Of a stretch of DNA of 64,000 bases, positions 11,978 through 25,170 are shown piece after piece. The stretch is from Selaginella moellendorffii (Eukaryota > Streptophyta > Lycopodiopsida > Selaginellales > Selaginellaceae): positions 669,878 through 733,877 of the forward strand of contig NW_003314274.1 of assembly GCF_000143415.4 (NCBI RefSeq). Direction: 5' to 3'. Every line of letters starts with the position of its first letter. Within the stretch, counting starts at the first letter, position 1. The notes beneath the pieces are model-generated. The model worked only from the letters and a program-made list of their open reading frames with translations. It was not told where the DNA came from and made no database searches. The translations under genes were made by a program, and so were the position numbers.

Positions 11978-14509
11978 ATGGATGGCCTGGAACAAGCGTT
12001 TGAATGGATCCAGGCCAAGGGCGCGCGGGCCACGCGCGCCGACTATGCCTCGCTGCTCAAGCGCTGTGGCGTCGCTAGGGTTCTAGATTTCGCCAGGCGC
12101 GCCTACGAATCCATGGCGCGCAGCCGGCACCACGACGAGCTCTCCCTCCGCAATCTCTCCATCGAGATGTTTGGCAAGTGCGGGGACATCGAGGTGGCCA
12201 GGGAGATTTTCCACGGCCTGTGGCGCCCAAATCTCTTCTCCTGGACGATGATCCTGGCGGCCTGCGCTCGCAATGGCCGGAATCTCGAGGCGCTGCTGCT
12301 CGTCCGCCGGATGATTGGCGAGGGAGCGCGACCGGATGTGGTGTGCTTCGTGACGATCCTGGATTTGTGCGCGGCCACGGCGGATTTGGAGCAAGGTAAG
12401 GTCGCTCACGCCTGGATTCTTGCCTGTGGTGTGGAGTCGTCTAGTAGGGTTCTTGGCAATGCGCTGATCAATATGTATGGTAAATGCAGGAATCTGGATC
12501 TCGCTAGAGCGCAGTTTGATCGGATGGAGCACCAAGATCACGGGAGAGATGTTGTGACTTGGAACTCGCTGCTTGCGGCATTTACCCACAATGGGTATTT
12601 GGAGGAGGCTGCTCGGTTGTTCCAAGAGATGGAAGTCGAAGGGATCAAGCCCAGCAGCGTGACTCTCACATGTGTTCTTGAGTCTTGTAGCGGCGATCGC
12701 CAAGGTAAGCTCTTTCACGATCGAGTTCTCGATCTCGGACTCCAAGGGGACGAGTTTCTCATGAATTCTCTCGTGAAGATGTATGCCAGGTGTGGGAGAC
12801 TGGAAGAGAGCAGGCTGGTTTTCCGAGCGATCGATCAAAAGGATATCATTTCCTGGAACGTGATGATCTCGCTGGAAGCTCGGCTGGGAAGCAGCGAAGA
12901 GGCGGTTGAGCTGCTGCGAGAGATTGATCTGGAGGGATTTCCAGAGCCGGACGAGGTAACTTTTATCAGCGTTGTCGACGCTTGCTCTTGCCTGGGAGAC
13001 TTAGATCTGTGCTTCACCATCCAGGAGCTCGTTTCCAGCGCTGGCTTTGACGACGATCTCCTCCTTGGCAACGCTGTTGTCAACATGTTTGGGAAGTCCG
13101 GCTGCTTGGATGCTGCTCGAGCAACTTTTGATCGATTGCCAGTCAAGAATGTGGTCTCCTGGAACTGCTTGATCTCGGGTTACGCGCAGAACCTCCAGGG
13201 AAGAAGATGTCTGGAGCTTTTCAGGCAGATGGATCAAGAGGGTGTCAAAGCCAACTCGGTCACCTTTGTCAGCCTTCTCGACGCGTGCTCTACAATCCCA
13301 GCTCTTGACTTTGGACGAGAACTCCATCTCCGGATCACTGCTGCCGGATTGGAACTACACACGGTGGTGGCGACTGCGCTGATCAACATGTATGGCAAGT
13401 GCGAGGAGCTCCAATTCGCACAAGAACTACTCGAGAGATACCAGTCGACGGGACTAGTGGCTTGCAACGTCATGATCTCGGCGTATGCCCAAGTTGGGCA
13501 TAGCGAGAGAGCTATGAAGTTTCTCCATGGAATGGATCTCGCGGGTGTCAAGGCCGACGTTGTGACTTACATTGGAGCGCTCGAGGCGTGCGCTTGCTCC
13601 AAGGATTTTTCCAAAGGTCAGGCTGTCTACGATCGGGTTGTGAGCACCGGCTGGATCTCGCAGCTCGTCATTGCAAACTCGGTGATCAACATGCTGGGAA
13701 AGAGTGGACGGGTTTTGGAAGCCGCCATCGTCTTCGATCGGATGGAAAAGAGAGACAGCGTCTCGTGGAACGCGATCGCTGCTGCATATGCCCAGAACGG
13801 GCATCCGCTGGAAGCGCTGGAATTGTTCTGGAGAATGCAGCAGCAGGGTGTTCGAGCACAGGAGGCAACGTTTGTGACGATCTTAGATGCTTGCGGCGAT
13901 TCCAGCTCGTTGCTCGCCCATGGTCGATCGATCGCGAAGCTGAGTTCTTGGACGTCCGACGCGATCAAAGGGGCGCTGCTGGGAATGTACTCCAAGTGTG
14001 GCTGCGTGGACGACGCGCTGGCAGCGCTCCAGAGCTTGTCCTCGCGGGGGCTGCTGGCGTGGACGTCCATGCTGGCGGCCTACGCCCACGTCGGACGCGC
14101 CAGCGAGGCACTGCGTGTGCTCGGGCAAATGCAGCACGATGGGGTGGTGCCCGACGACGTGGCATTTTCTGCCGTGGTGTTTGCATGCAGCCACGCTGGA
14201 CTCCTCCACGAGGCGCTCGTACGGCTGGCGTGGGTGTACGGGGATTACGGTACGGCCATGGGCGCTGGGCTGTACGAATGCGTTGTGGACGTGCTTGGAC
14301 GGATGGGCCGGCTCCAGGAGGCCGAGGAGCTCATGCACGCGATGCCGTACGAGCCCGATAGTTTGGCCTGGATGGCGCTTTTGGGCGCGTGTACAGTCCA
14401 CGGTGATCTGGAAAGGGGGGCTCGTACGGCGGGACACGAGGCATTGTTGGATTCGGGCAGTGGGCGATATGTCTTGCTATCCAATATGTACGCCTCATGG
14501 GAGGATTGA
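11978..14509 (+). CDS. PLS-class PPR protein with incomplete E domain
   Basis: Intronless, 843 aa, ATG at 11978. The repeat array alternates P, L and S units of 35-36 and 31 residues (for example VVSWNCLISGYAQN, and ALINMYGKC recurring once per triplet) from about residue 50 to 760. An E1-like motif begins near residue 795 (PDSLAWMALLGAC), but the frame stops just after YVLLSNMYA, so the PG-box and DYW parts are absent. Expected role: sequence-specific organelle RNA binding for editing or processing, possibly recruiting a separate DYW protein. No transit peptide is obvious at the annotated start. It lies 129 bp after GRP94 on the same strand. Confidence 0.92.
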   Translation: MDGLEQAFEWIQAKGARATRADYASLLKRCGVARVLDFARRAYESMARSRHHDELSLRNLSIEMFGKCGDIEVAREIFHGLWRPNLFSWTMILAACARNGRNLEALLLVRRMIGEGARPDVVCFVTILDLCAATADLEQGKVAHAWILACGVESSSRVLGNALINMYGKCRNLDLARAQFDRMEHQDHGRDVVTWNSLLAAFTHNGYLEEAARLFQEMEVEGIKPSSVTLTCVLESCSGDRQGKLFHDRVLDLGLQGDEFLMNSLVKMYARCGRLEESRLVFRAIDQKDIISWNVMISLEARLGSSEEAVELLREIDLEGFPEPDEVTFISVVDACSCLGDLDLCFTIQELVSSAGFDDDLLLGNAVVNMFGKSGCLDAARATFDRLPVKNVVSWNCLISGYAQNLQGRRCLELFRQMDQEGVKANSVTFVSLLDACSTIPALDFGRELHLRITAAGLELHTVVATALINMYGKCEELQFAQELLERYQSTGLVACNVMISAYAQVGHSERAMKFLHGMDLAGVKADVVTYIGALEACACSKDFSKGQAVYDRVVSTGWISQLVIANSVINMLGKSGRVLEAAIVFDRMEKRDSVSWNAIAAAYAQNGHPLEALELFWRMQQQGVRAQEATFVTILDACGDSSSLLAHGRSIAKLSSWTSDAIKGALLGMYSKCGCVDDALAALQSLSSRGLLAWTSMLAAYAHVGRASEALRVLGQMQHDGVVPDDVAFSAVVFACSHAGLLHEALVRLAWVYGDYGTAMGAGLYECVVDVLGRMGRLQEAEELMHAMPYEPDSLAWMALLGACTVHGDLERGARTAGHEALLDSGSGRYVLLSNMYASWED

Positions 14510-14840
14510 ACGGCCGGGATCTCCGGGAATGGACGGTGATCTCTGACGCTGTTGGAGTAGGAATATCTTGGGGAGATTTTTTCCGATGTGGATAAACTCT
14601 GTAGCACAGCTGTGAACAATATTCGCGATACTTTTTTGCCCCTTGCTTACGTGTCGTAACGTTACACGCTGCTGTCACGAGTTTGACCTGTTTAACCACG
14701 TGGTAAAAAAGTGTTGTGGCTTTGGTTTGGTGGCACTAGCTACTAGCGAGCAACGCTAGCATGGGACGAGCAGCTAGGGTTCTTCGAGGAGGAGGGAGTG
14801 CAATGCTGGGTTTGTCGATCGACATAGCCAGCTGCGAGCT
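14510..14840. other. Spacer between PPR and TPR-like genes
   Basis: No gene seen. It contains the 3' flank of the PPR gene and the leader of the next gene. Out-of-frame open stretches after the PPR stop do not restore a recognisable E/DYW domain. Confidence 0.5.
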
Positions 14841-16204
14841 GTGATCTTGAGCGGCACATTCGCCATTCGTCTTTCCATGGGACTGGAGCTGTGGCGCCTT
14901 CGTCTATCGGTGGATTCGGCATCCAGATTGTGGCTGGCGCCACCGGGGAATCAAAATTTCGAGCTCAGGCACGGGGATTACGATCCTTGGAGGCGATGTG
15001 GAAGAAATTCCAGGCGATTTATTTGCTGCCGAGCGAGGAAGAGTCAATTCGAGGGTGGCAGCAAGGATTTGCGAGGCGGCGGCATCGAAATCCCGAGTTC
15101 TCTCCAGATTCTCAAGAGGAGAAACCGACAAAAGAGCCAGATACCTGGTCCCGGGGAGCTCGATGGCGGTAATCTGGTGTCGAGCTCGATCAAGAAGGCG
15201 TTTTCATCCATGGTCTTCATGCTCAAATCGATGCACCGGTTCACTCTGGAGATGCTGTGCTGCGATGAGAATTCCGTGCTCAACGAAGTGTGGAGCTTGG
15301 TCCAGCGAGAGATGCACTCCTCGTTCCTGTGGCTGTTCCAGCAGGTATTTTCCTCCACACCAAAGCTCATGGTCTCGATCATGATCCTCCTCGCGAACTT
15401 CACAGTCTACTCCATGGACAGCTCCATCGCAATTCACTCACCAATTGTGCCAAGCACAGCGCTGGATCGTCCAGCCGCTCCAGCAGCAACAGTGATGTGG
15501 AGCTCTCCAGCTACAGAAGTTCCGGGGTATCTAAACTTTTTTGACGAGGCTGCGATCGAGAGTAGCGGAGGATCAAAAGATGGCGGAGGAAAGCCTAGAA
15601 CTCTTATAGCCGGGGGAACTGATGGGGGGGATGAGTTTCCTCTCTTCCGGCGGGGGAGAACCACGATGATGAGAGACGATCAACTGGCAGCACCAGGGAA
15701 TCTTAGCAGGAACCAGCAGCTAGCAGTGATGAAATTCCTCCAGCAAGTTCCAGTTCCAGCGAAAGTTACCAAGGAATCGCTGGTTGCTCCAGTGAGCGCA
15801 AAGCTGGAGCCCGACAACTACGAGTGCTTCGACCGGACGGACCTTCTCTACCAGCAGGCATTGGGCGAGGACCGAAAGAATCCACTGATTCTAGCCAACT
15901 ACGCGCAGTTCTTGTACGTTGTTCGCCACGATCACGACAGGTACGTGAGAGTTCTTAGTTCGATCGAGATGGTGAATGAAAGTTTTTGGATTGAATTGGC
16001 AGAGCTGAGACGCTGTTTCGATTGGCGATGGAGGCCGATCCCTCCGACGGTGAATCGCTCAGCCGATTCGCGAGCTTCTTGTGGCTCGCTCGAGGCGACA
16101 AACAGGGCGCGGAGGATGCGTACAAAAATGCCATCGCGTCCGACCCCGCGAATCCATTCCACTTTGGAAGCTACGCACACTTCCTGTGGCACAGTGAGAG
16201 CTGA
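14841..16204 (+). CDS. TPR-like superfamily protein (plant-specific type)
   Basis: Two exons, 14841-15940 and 16003-16204, with a 62-bp intron; 433 aa if the first ATG is used. The start is uncertain: another in-frame ATG (MGLELW) lies at 14874 and the N-terminal ~110 residues look like low-complexity or targeting sequence. A conserved middle follows (FLWLFQQVFSSTPKLM, then a hydrophobic stretch IMILLANFTVYSM, possibly a membrane anchor). The C-terminus carries two to three TPR-like helical pairs (YQQALGEDRKNPLILANYA, AETLFRLAMEADPSDGESL, AEDAYKNAIASDPANPFHF). This layout is seen in an uncharacterised plant TPR-like family. TPRs mediate protein contacts; no specific function is claimed. Confidence 0.75.
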
Positions 16205-16624
16205 TGTGCCATGATAATGTTGATATATACACCGTTGATCTCGTGAAAGTGTTCTTGATCCGACGGCTAGGATAGAGCTGGGTGCTCATAAAGCTCGCAA
16301 GTCAAATCTTTGCCCCGGCGAGAAAATGAGGGTTTTTCGGCGCCGTGGGGAGAATCGCGCGGTGGAATTCGATGCCGCGATCAGGTACCTAGCAGATCGT
16401 TTCTCGCCTGCGCTGCGGCGAGGTCTCGTGGATCTGGCGATTGTTTAGGGCGGAATTTCGGTCCAGGAGCTGGATTCTGGTAGCTTCTGGTTCTAGAGTG
16501 GCAGGGAATGGATTTGGGAAGCTACATTGAGGTGGCTTTGGGATGGAAATTTTGCGGCGTAAGAGCTCCCGGCGGCTGGATTATTTCTCGCGTATGAACA
16601 TGACAGAAGGTCGTGGCCGTCACA
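16205..16624. other. Spacer and probable SABRE leader
   Basis: No convincing coding sequence. A GT donor-like site near 16384 and an upstream ATG-initiated frame at 16543 exist, but neither gives recognisable protein. This is probably promoter and 5' UTR, perhaps with an intron, of the downstream SABRE gene. Confidence 0.5.
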
Positions 16625-19600
16625 ATGGAGCTCACTCCACTAAAATTCTTGCTGCTGTTCTTGCTACTGGCTGTCGTGGGCTACGTTGTTTTCACGTAAG
16701 TCACAAGGAAGATTTCATTCTTATTATTCACTTTTCTCTGTTCAAATTTATCATCAGTTGCACAGCACGTCTTGTTGCATGGGTGGTGAGCAGAATGATC
16801 GGTGGCACTGTACGATTCCGCATTGCTGGAATAAATGGGATCAAAGAAATCTCCATCGATCTTCATAAGGTGATGTTTGCGACTTGTCCCGCGTAGATTG
16901 CTCTAAGCGATGAACTTGCAGGGACCGGTGGCTTATCTCACTGTCAGCGAGCTCAAAGTTTCTGTGAAAAAGCCTCCGGGCACAACTGGCTGGAACATCC
17001 TATCTTGGAGCTCCAAACTCCAGTTGATCATTTCTGACGTTGAGGTGGTACTCAGAAAACACAAAAGTTCCCGACCGCGAGGAAAGAAAAGACACAGGCA
17101 CAATTCTACTGGTCGCGGAATATGGATGGTGGTGACCAACGTTGCCAAGTACCTCAGCGTCTCAGTGAATGAGATAGCGGTCAAAACTGTGGAGGTAGTC
17201 GTTGAGTTTTTTCTTCTATCAAACTGGGTTTCGCTGTTTTGCAGACCGCGACGATAACGCTGGATGTTAAAGAGCTGGAAGTGGATACTTTCCGGGACGA
17301 TGCTGCTGTTTTTTCTCTCGGAGTGAAATTTTATCTTGCACCAATCGTTTTATATCTCGGTGAAGATAAGCGATTGACAGATGCTCCTGGGATTTTTCGA
17401 CCACTGAGAAAGATTGAAGCCAACGGAGACTTTTATTTCTCGCTGGAGCATCTCTCGGTGTCAGGAATTATAGATCACGACAGGTAATCTTGATAATTGA
17501 GTTTGTAAAATCTAAAAAAGAGTAACTTTGCATCGATGGCAGAGAAGCAGGGATGGTGATCAAACAGTTGGAGGCAGGATGCGGTGAGGCTATACTTAAC
17601 ATAAGTGCCGAGTCGATGCCTCGAGGCCCTCTGGAAACTGTGTCGGATACAGATCCTCAGGAGATTCCTCATATAGAAAATCACGAGTCTCGAGAAATAC
17701 ACCCCGAGTACGAAGCAAGAATTTTGGCAAGAAAGGTCCCGGAGGCGGTGAGCTCATTCATACCCTTCTGTGTTCCATACTAACGTTGACGCTTATCCTA
17801 GATCAACTTCAGTTTGCCCAAGTTCACTATCGAAGCGAAAACTTCCTCCGAATTAGCTTCATTTAAGAACGAGATTAAGGGTATTTTTCTGCATGGAAGC
17901 AGATCCAGCCCACTCGATAACGTGGGCGTTATTTCGTTGCTTGACATTGAAGTAGACTTGGGCGAGATTCATGTAAGCATTTCATTTGATGGTTTATTGT
18001 ACTTCATATCTCGTCTTACACAGGTTTTTCAAGATGAAGAAAGTTCCGTGCTCGATATCATGAAGGTCTCTGTCAATGTTTCTGTGGAATTCCCTACGCA
18101 GGTAACAAGTTGATTGTTATCTTACTTTCGACCTTCCTTGAGTTCTACTTTTCCAGTTGGTTCGGCCATTGCGAGTGGAAGTAGATGTGAAGCTGGGAGG
18201 GACGCAGGTCAACTTACATATGAGCAGATACGACGAGTTTATGCAGCTTAAGTCGTTTCGTCCTGTAAAGAAGAAGAGAAGGAGCTCCTCGACTGCGCCG
18301 ACTCGGAAAATGAGCATATCATGGAGCTGTAGCATTTCAGCTCCTGAGATGGCGATTTTCTTTTATAGCCTCGAGCGATGGGCCTTTATGCACGTAAGTA
18401 CGTTTTCTTTCAAAGATGGAATTGCAACTGCTTAACTTTCTGTAACAGGTTTTTTCTCAAACTTCTCATCTGTACATCAACATCATACCAAGTCACGGTG
18501 TTGTTGTTCACGCTGAGCTGGGCGAGCTTTACCTCAACAGGATTGAAAAAGGGATGAGAGTTCCGACGGAGTTTCTGGTTGGTGTCGAAGGCGGTTCTGG
18601 CTGCGTTCTGCATTTATCCCGCATAGCCGTTGACAGTGGTGTAGAAGGAGCAGGGGAAACTCCGGCAGTGACGGTTGAAGCAGGTGCGACCGAGGTGTAT
18701 ATTGGTATGCTCAACATCAAAGCTGCTTTATTCGCTCTCGCTTCGATTAAATCTTGCCTAAAGGACAGGAGGACTGGAACTACCAAAGAAAAGGAACGTC
18801 ATAAACGGGGTACTACAATTAAACTCCAGCTTGAGCAGCTAGTTTTTCATCTTGAAGAGCAGATGCACGTTGAGGACTCGACTGTTTCTGATCCGAAGAA
18901 AGTCAACTTTGGTAGCCAGGGGGGGATAGTGATCATCACAAAGCAGGAGGATAATCTGCGGACTGCCCGGGTCAAGCCCGTAGCCTTCAATCAAACAAGT
19001 TCGTCGGGAGTGAAGCAGAAGCTGACCGTCACCTTCTCTCTCATCGTCGTTTCTCTCGATCGCGAGAAGAAAACTACACTTCTGGAGCTTGAAAGTGGTC
19101 GAATGCTTTACGAGGAAGTAGGCGCAGATGAGAAAAACGTCGCCGAAAAGACGCTGCTGGCAATGCACGCTGTCAAGCTTATTCACAGGCCTGCGAAGCT
19201 AGCGAACGACGTCGTCATGCACTTCCTTCTGAGTGCACGGAATGTTTCACTCCACTGGGATCCAGACGTGCACTTGTTTTTCTACCAGCTGAGCCTCGGG
19301 GTGAAAGAGTTATTGCGCAATCGTGGCGCTGCCAAGAATCCCAAGAAGGCTGCTACTTCGAAGTCCAAAGCTTATTATGCCGTCGACATCGAAGACATGA
19401 ACATCAATGCTGAACTGGCTGATGGAGTTGAAGGTTCGGTTCATATACAATCTCTTTTCTCTGAGGATGCGGTTGTGGGGATGCTCTTTGAGACCGTGGA
19501 AGTAGCTTTCAACAAAGCTGCTGTAGCCAGGATTGATCGACTCCAGGTTTCGCGAGTACCATCACTACTTCAAGAGCAGGATATGTCGAGGGGAAGACAG

Positions 19601-22600
19601 CTTTGGGATATCGTTATACACGGGGCTGGCGTACTTATTATTATGCCATACAGGTTACCTCTTCGTGCTATCGATGACGCTGTTGAGGACACTTGGAGAG
19701 GCTTGAAACTTGCAATGGTTGCAAAGAGAATCTCGATGCGTCGGACGAGTATGCCAGAATTTTCGAAACCAAAGGACAGGCCTTCGTTCCAACTGCATTC
19801 TATGAAGCTTCACGTCCGCGGTATAAAAGCAGAGATAGAAGAAGAACCTCTCCAAGGTTGGTTAGACGAGCATCATCTTCTTCTTCAACAGCAGTGCCGT
19901 GTACTTCTCGTTCGGGAAAAGCTTCTGGAAGAGTCGTATGCAAAAGTACAACTTACGAAGCAGGAAAAGCGGAAAATGTGGGAGCAGCTGCAGGAACAAT
20001 CATTTCAGGAATATAGGCGGGCTTGTTCCAAGCTCATTCCTAGTCGAGGGTCAGGGGCTTGTGGCACAGGATTTCAAGCGAAGTTCAGAACAAGTGTCAG
20101 GAGAGCTTCCTTGATGTCTATTTCGGCAGAAACTCTGGATTTCACGCTGACGAGAATCAAAGGAGGCAGATCTGGAATGATTGAAGCCATACGGAGACTT
20201 GACTGCGTGCAGCCGGACGTGCAAGTTCCATTTTCAAGACTCTATGGCGGGCACGTTATATTCGGAATGACATCACTTGCGATCTGTCTTCGAGATTATA
20301 CGCCTATGCTTTCGGCATCTTCTGGAAGGTGCGAAGGGATCGCCATCTTTGCTCAGCAGGTACCAGACTGTAGTTTAGTTGTGATGTTTTCCAACCTTCT
20401 CTTCCTTGCAGGCAACATGTTTCCAGAAGCAGATGGTGCAACACCTATATGTCGGCCGATGGAGAGCTGTGGAGATGCTGCGTTCCATGAGTGGCACGAC
20501 GCCATCGTATAAGTTCTACAGCGAGCTGCCTATTGAGATTACTACAGCGAAAGTGTGTTACGGTGTCGGTTTTGAACCTGCCTTCGCCGACGTGAGCTAT
20601 GCCTTCACTGTTGCTCTACGGAGGTACAACCTCAGCGTGAGAGAGGAACTGGTACACAGACCCCCTCTCGTCAAAAAGGAGAAAAACTTGCCTTGGTGGG
20701 ACGACATGAGATATTACGTCCATGGGTTCAACAGCATCACCGTTTCCAATTTCGAGTGGAATTTTTTAGCGACAACGGATCCTTACGAGACTCAGAACCG
20801 GATGCATATGATCTCGAGTACGATGGTTATCAGCCAGGCTGAAGGATCGCTTTCATTCCAGGGGGACAACTTTGATATGTACATATCCAGCTGGGAGGCA
20901 CTGGAGAAACAGCACCAGTTCATCCACGCTCCGGTCTTTCAACTCGTCATTACTATGGACTGGACTTGTGCATCGGGTGCTCCTTTATTTCATTATCTTC
21001 ATGCGTTTCCCATCGAGCAGCGTTCGCGAGAACTAGTTTATGATCCGTTCCGCTCACTCTCCTTGTCGCTGATATGGAGTTTCTCTCTTCAAACTTATGC
21101 TCCAAAAGGAGAGAGTGGGATTAGCATGAGGAGAAACAGGACAGGCCAGAAGTTTTCTTCGCCTTCACAGCTACCAGGTTCTTGTCGAGTCGACGTTCCT
21201 TATATGAACCTCAGCGCACAGGATCTTATGTGGGTGTTCAAGTGGTGGAATCTTTACTACTCACCTCCACATAAGCTGCGCTCATTCTCAAGGTGGCCAA
21301 GGTTTGGGGTGGAAAGGCTACCGCGTTCAGGCAACTTGTCGCTCGATAAAGTTCTGACCGAGTTCATACTTAGAGTGGATTCGACTCCAGCTTTTATTCG
21401 TCACACGTCTGTAACAGACGATGATCCAGCCGAGGGGCTTACGTTCAGCATGCAGAAGCTACGTTACGAACTTTGCTACAGTCGGGGGCTTCAGAGGTAT
21501 ACCTTTGAAACCAAGCGTGATATCCTCGATCTAGTCTATCAGGGACTGGACGTCCATTTGCTGAAGACCAAGCTCAAGGCCCTTTCCGACTCTGAGAATG
21601 GTATTCACAGCAGTGCTCACTCTGATAAGCTGAAGGAAGATGGTTTTCTTCTTTCTACGGATTGCTTTACATTAAGGAGGCAGTCTCCGAAAGCGGACAC
21701 CGCACGGCTTTCTCCTTGGAGAGAAAACGTTCAAGTTCGTGGGTCTGGTCACTACAGGCTTTCCGATAGTGAAAATGATCCTCCCGATGCAACGTCCTCA
21801 GATCCAAGTGACGACGATGGCCTCAATGCAGTGCTGGCGGACAACTGTCTCAGAGTTTCTTTGTACAGCCTCAAGCTGTTTTGGACCGTGTGCAATCGGG
21901 ATGCTGTATGGGCTTGGGTAGGAGATATCTCCAAAGCTTTTGAAGCACCGAAGCCGTCACCGTCCAGGCAATATGCTCAACGCAAGCTGGTGGAGGAGAA
22001 GCAAAAGGCTACTGTTCTTGCTGAGCAGGGTGCAAAAGCTATAAGCTCTGCCCCATCTCAAGGTACGATGCTCCTAGAGAAAGCATGGAAATCAACTTTT
22101 GTTTTTCAGAGATGCTACGTTCAAGGCTAAAGGAAAATGTTGAGGAAGAAGAAACGCTGCAGTTTATGGTCAACGTCATTCAGCCTCAGTTTAATCTTCA
22201 CTCAGAAGACGCACATGTGAGTTTCATTCTTATAGATGGATCAGAAATTTATCTTTGCTTTTACTGTGCTTGCAGGGTCGATTTCTTCTTGCAGCCGCAA
22301 GTGGTCGAGTATTAGCACGCTCTTTTCATTCAACATTCTACGTAGGTCTTGAGGAGCTCCTTCAGCAGGCTCTTGGACCTGCTTCATTTTCAACTCTTGG
22401 AAGCATTCCTGAACTGTCTTGGAAACGTCGGGAGCTGTCAGTACTGCTAGAACATGTGCAGGCTCATGTCGCACCAACGGATGTCGACCCTGGTGCAGGC
22501 ATTCAATGGTTACCGCGAATTCCCAGAGGAGCAGTAAAGGTCAAGCGGACAGGTGCTTTACTTGAGCGCGTTTTTCTTCCGTGCTCTATGTATTTTCAAT

Positions 22601-25170
22601 ATATTCGCCACAAAGGAGGATCGACGGATTGCAAAGTATGTTCTCTTTATATAATCGTTGTCAAACTTCTGACGTTTGCTTCAGGCAAAGGCTCTAAAGG
22701 ACCTTTCTTTCAATTCTCCCAACATTACAGCTACGATGACCTCTCGTCAGTTCCATATCATGGTGGATGTTTTAAGCAGCCTTCTCTTTGCGACGCTTCC
22801 AAAGTGGGTACTGGAATCAGCAAAAGCTTGATGCCTTACATGTTTTATTCAGGCCGCGTAAACGTGAAGAGGAAGAGGACGTGGTAGAAGAGGCAGACGA
22901 AGTAGTACCGGAAGGTGTAGAGGAAGTAGAGCTTGCTAGAATCAAACTCGAACAAGCAGACAGAGACATGAAGCTCATATCGGATGATTTAAAAATCATT
23001 AGGCTGCGATGGCGCACTGCAGCAGACGGAGGAGCAAGTCCGGACCAACTTTCGTTAAAAGAATCTCCAGAGAACTCGTTGAACAGAGCCTTGACTACGT
23101 CCGGCCTTGTAAGTGCTTTCATTTCTCCTCTCGTACTAAGAAATTTTACTAGGTACGGAAGCTGGAGTCTGAATTAGTTTTTAAAAAGAAGGAAAGGAAA
23201 GTAGCTTACACTTCAGTAAGATCTGCAATGCACAGGGCAGCGCAACAGGAGAGGGAAAAGAACAAAATCCCCTCTGCTGCAATGCGAATATCTTGGGCTA
23301 TTGACAAGGTTGTTTGGAGCATGTTATCCGATGGTGATACGTTTGCTGAAGCCGAGATAAGCAGCATGGTCAGTATTTTATGTCGAGCTATTTTTTCTAT
23401 CATAATGTCCTTTTCTTTCTTCTTTTTCATTCACAGATATTGAATGTTGACAGAGATTTCAACAACGTCGGTGTTGCACGTTTCACTACCAAGTCGTTTG
23501 TTGTCAAGAATTGTGTCCGTCTTGCGAAATCAAATGTGCTGTCCGCGTGGAATCCACCAGCTGAATGGGGAAGGTAATACCGAGTTTTTTTTTTTTTTTT
23601 AAAGTTTGAAAACTTTTCTCAGGAATGTTATGCTTCGCGTAGACGCCAAACAAGGACCTCCAAGAGAGGGACTTTCACTACTCGAAATGTTTCAGGTCCT
23701 TACGAGCGTATTTATTTCTAACTTTGAGCTGTCTTTTATAACAGGTAGAAATCTACCCGCTTAGGATCCATCTGACTGAAGTAATGTATACGATGATGTG
23801 GGAGTACTTCTTCCCTGGCGACGAACAAGATCCGCAAAAGCGACAGGTACGTGACATATTTCACCCAAGACTTCCTTCATGTATTAGTATTTAGGAGGTA
23901 TGGAACTCCGGAACAAAGCGCAGCAAGAAAGGAGTTGCTGTCTTTGAGTCTACGAAGGAACCGTCCGTATCGAAAACCAGTGCTCCTGGAACTCCTCCTA
24001 CGCTTCACGGTGGTCAAGCACTACAACGATCGACTGCTCAGGCAAGAAGACTAAGTTCAGCGAATGGCCTCCATTCACAATGCTCTTTCTGCTCACCTCT
24101 CAATCAGTCAAAGAATTTATTGGAACACCAACGCTCGGCGTCACTTGACAAGTTCTGGGGTGAGAAGGATACGGAGGGGTTTACAAGCGAGCTTGTCCTT
24201 TTCTCAAACTCAAACGCAGCTGCCTCGGATGACGCTCTAGCGGCAACCAGTGCCGTTGTCGAGGTTGATATAACCAAGTCCAAGGACGCACGTAAAGCTC
24301 GAACTGGCAAAGCCCCTCAAGAAGACAAAAAGGAGGCCAAGAGCCGAAAGATTTTCCTGGAGATACATAACATCAAAATCAGCCAGGTAATAATGTGTGC
24401 GCGCAGTGAAACTGACCGCTTAACTGGGTGACTTTGCAGGTGGAGCTCCTCGTCACATACGAAGGATCGAAGATCTCCGTCAGTGAGCTGAGGCTATTGA
24501 TGGACATGTTCACGAGGACCGAATTCACTGGCTCTTGGCGTCGGCTGTTTTCTAGCGTGAAGAAACATATCATCTGGGGTGTCTTGAAGTCTGTCACCGG
24601 AATGCAGGTAATTCTGTGAACGTCTTTGTTGAGGTTTCTCACTTGATTGATCCAGGGAAAGAAATTCAAGGATAAGATGCAAGCCCAAGCCCGCGAGCCG
24701 TTCCAAGACAGCGATTCAAACTCGAGTGACAGCGGCATCACGTCAAAGATCAGCACCAAGGAACGCTTTCCCATTCCCATTCCCCATTTTTCAAGCGCCG
24801 GGGAGGGGTTCGTGTCCTCCATACGGGGGCTATTCAACTCCCAGAGGAAGAACATGGTGCGCAAGATACGAGGAGAGGAGAATCAACACGAGTGGAGCGA
24901 CGGCGAGCTGGCCTCTCGAGCAACACACAAGGGGAAGACGAAGCTCCTGCGCAGGCACTCGAAGAAGCGCGCTAGCATATCCAAAGGTAAAGTTCACCAT
25001 TTTGCAAGAGCAAACTCGTCAGCTTTTTTTGTTGGTGGTGTTTGCCAGGTTCTATCATTCTGGGAGAAAGGTACTGCCCGTCTCCTCGAGCATCGTCGTC
25101 ACCGTATCACAGCGATGGCGAGGCCTCCAGCGGTGGTTCCTCCACGTACGAGGATTTTGATACGTCTTAG
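16625..25170 (+). CDS. SABRE: SABRE/KIP-type giant bridge-like lipid transfer protein (Hobbit/BLTP2 family)
   Basis: I assemble 22 exons, all in phase, 7431 nt, 2476 aa: 16625-16695, 16758-16869, 16922-17194, 17245-17483, 17543-17747, 17802-17972, 18024-18101, 18157-18393, 18449-20359, 20412-22062, 22110-22216, 22276-22635, 22685-22803, 22853-23108, 23153-23368, 23437-23573, 23623-23695, 23745-23846, 23895-24386, 24440-24607, 24656-24986, 25049-25170. The N-terminus is a membrane anchor (LKFLLLFLLLAVVGYVVF) followed by the typical LVAWVVSRMIGGTVRFRI. The central and C-terminal parts match the Golgi-body localisation/FMP27 region (MWEYFFPGDEQDPQKRQ). Family proteins form a long hydrophobic groove that moves lipids at ER contact sites; plant SABRE affects cell expansion, plate formation and root hairs. 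The tail is Ser-rich and charged. Family length is usually about 2,600 aa, so this is essentially full length. Confidence 0.93.
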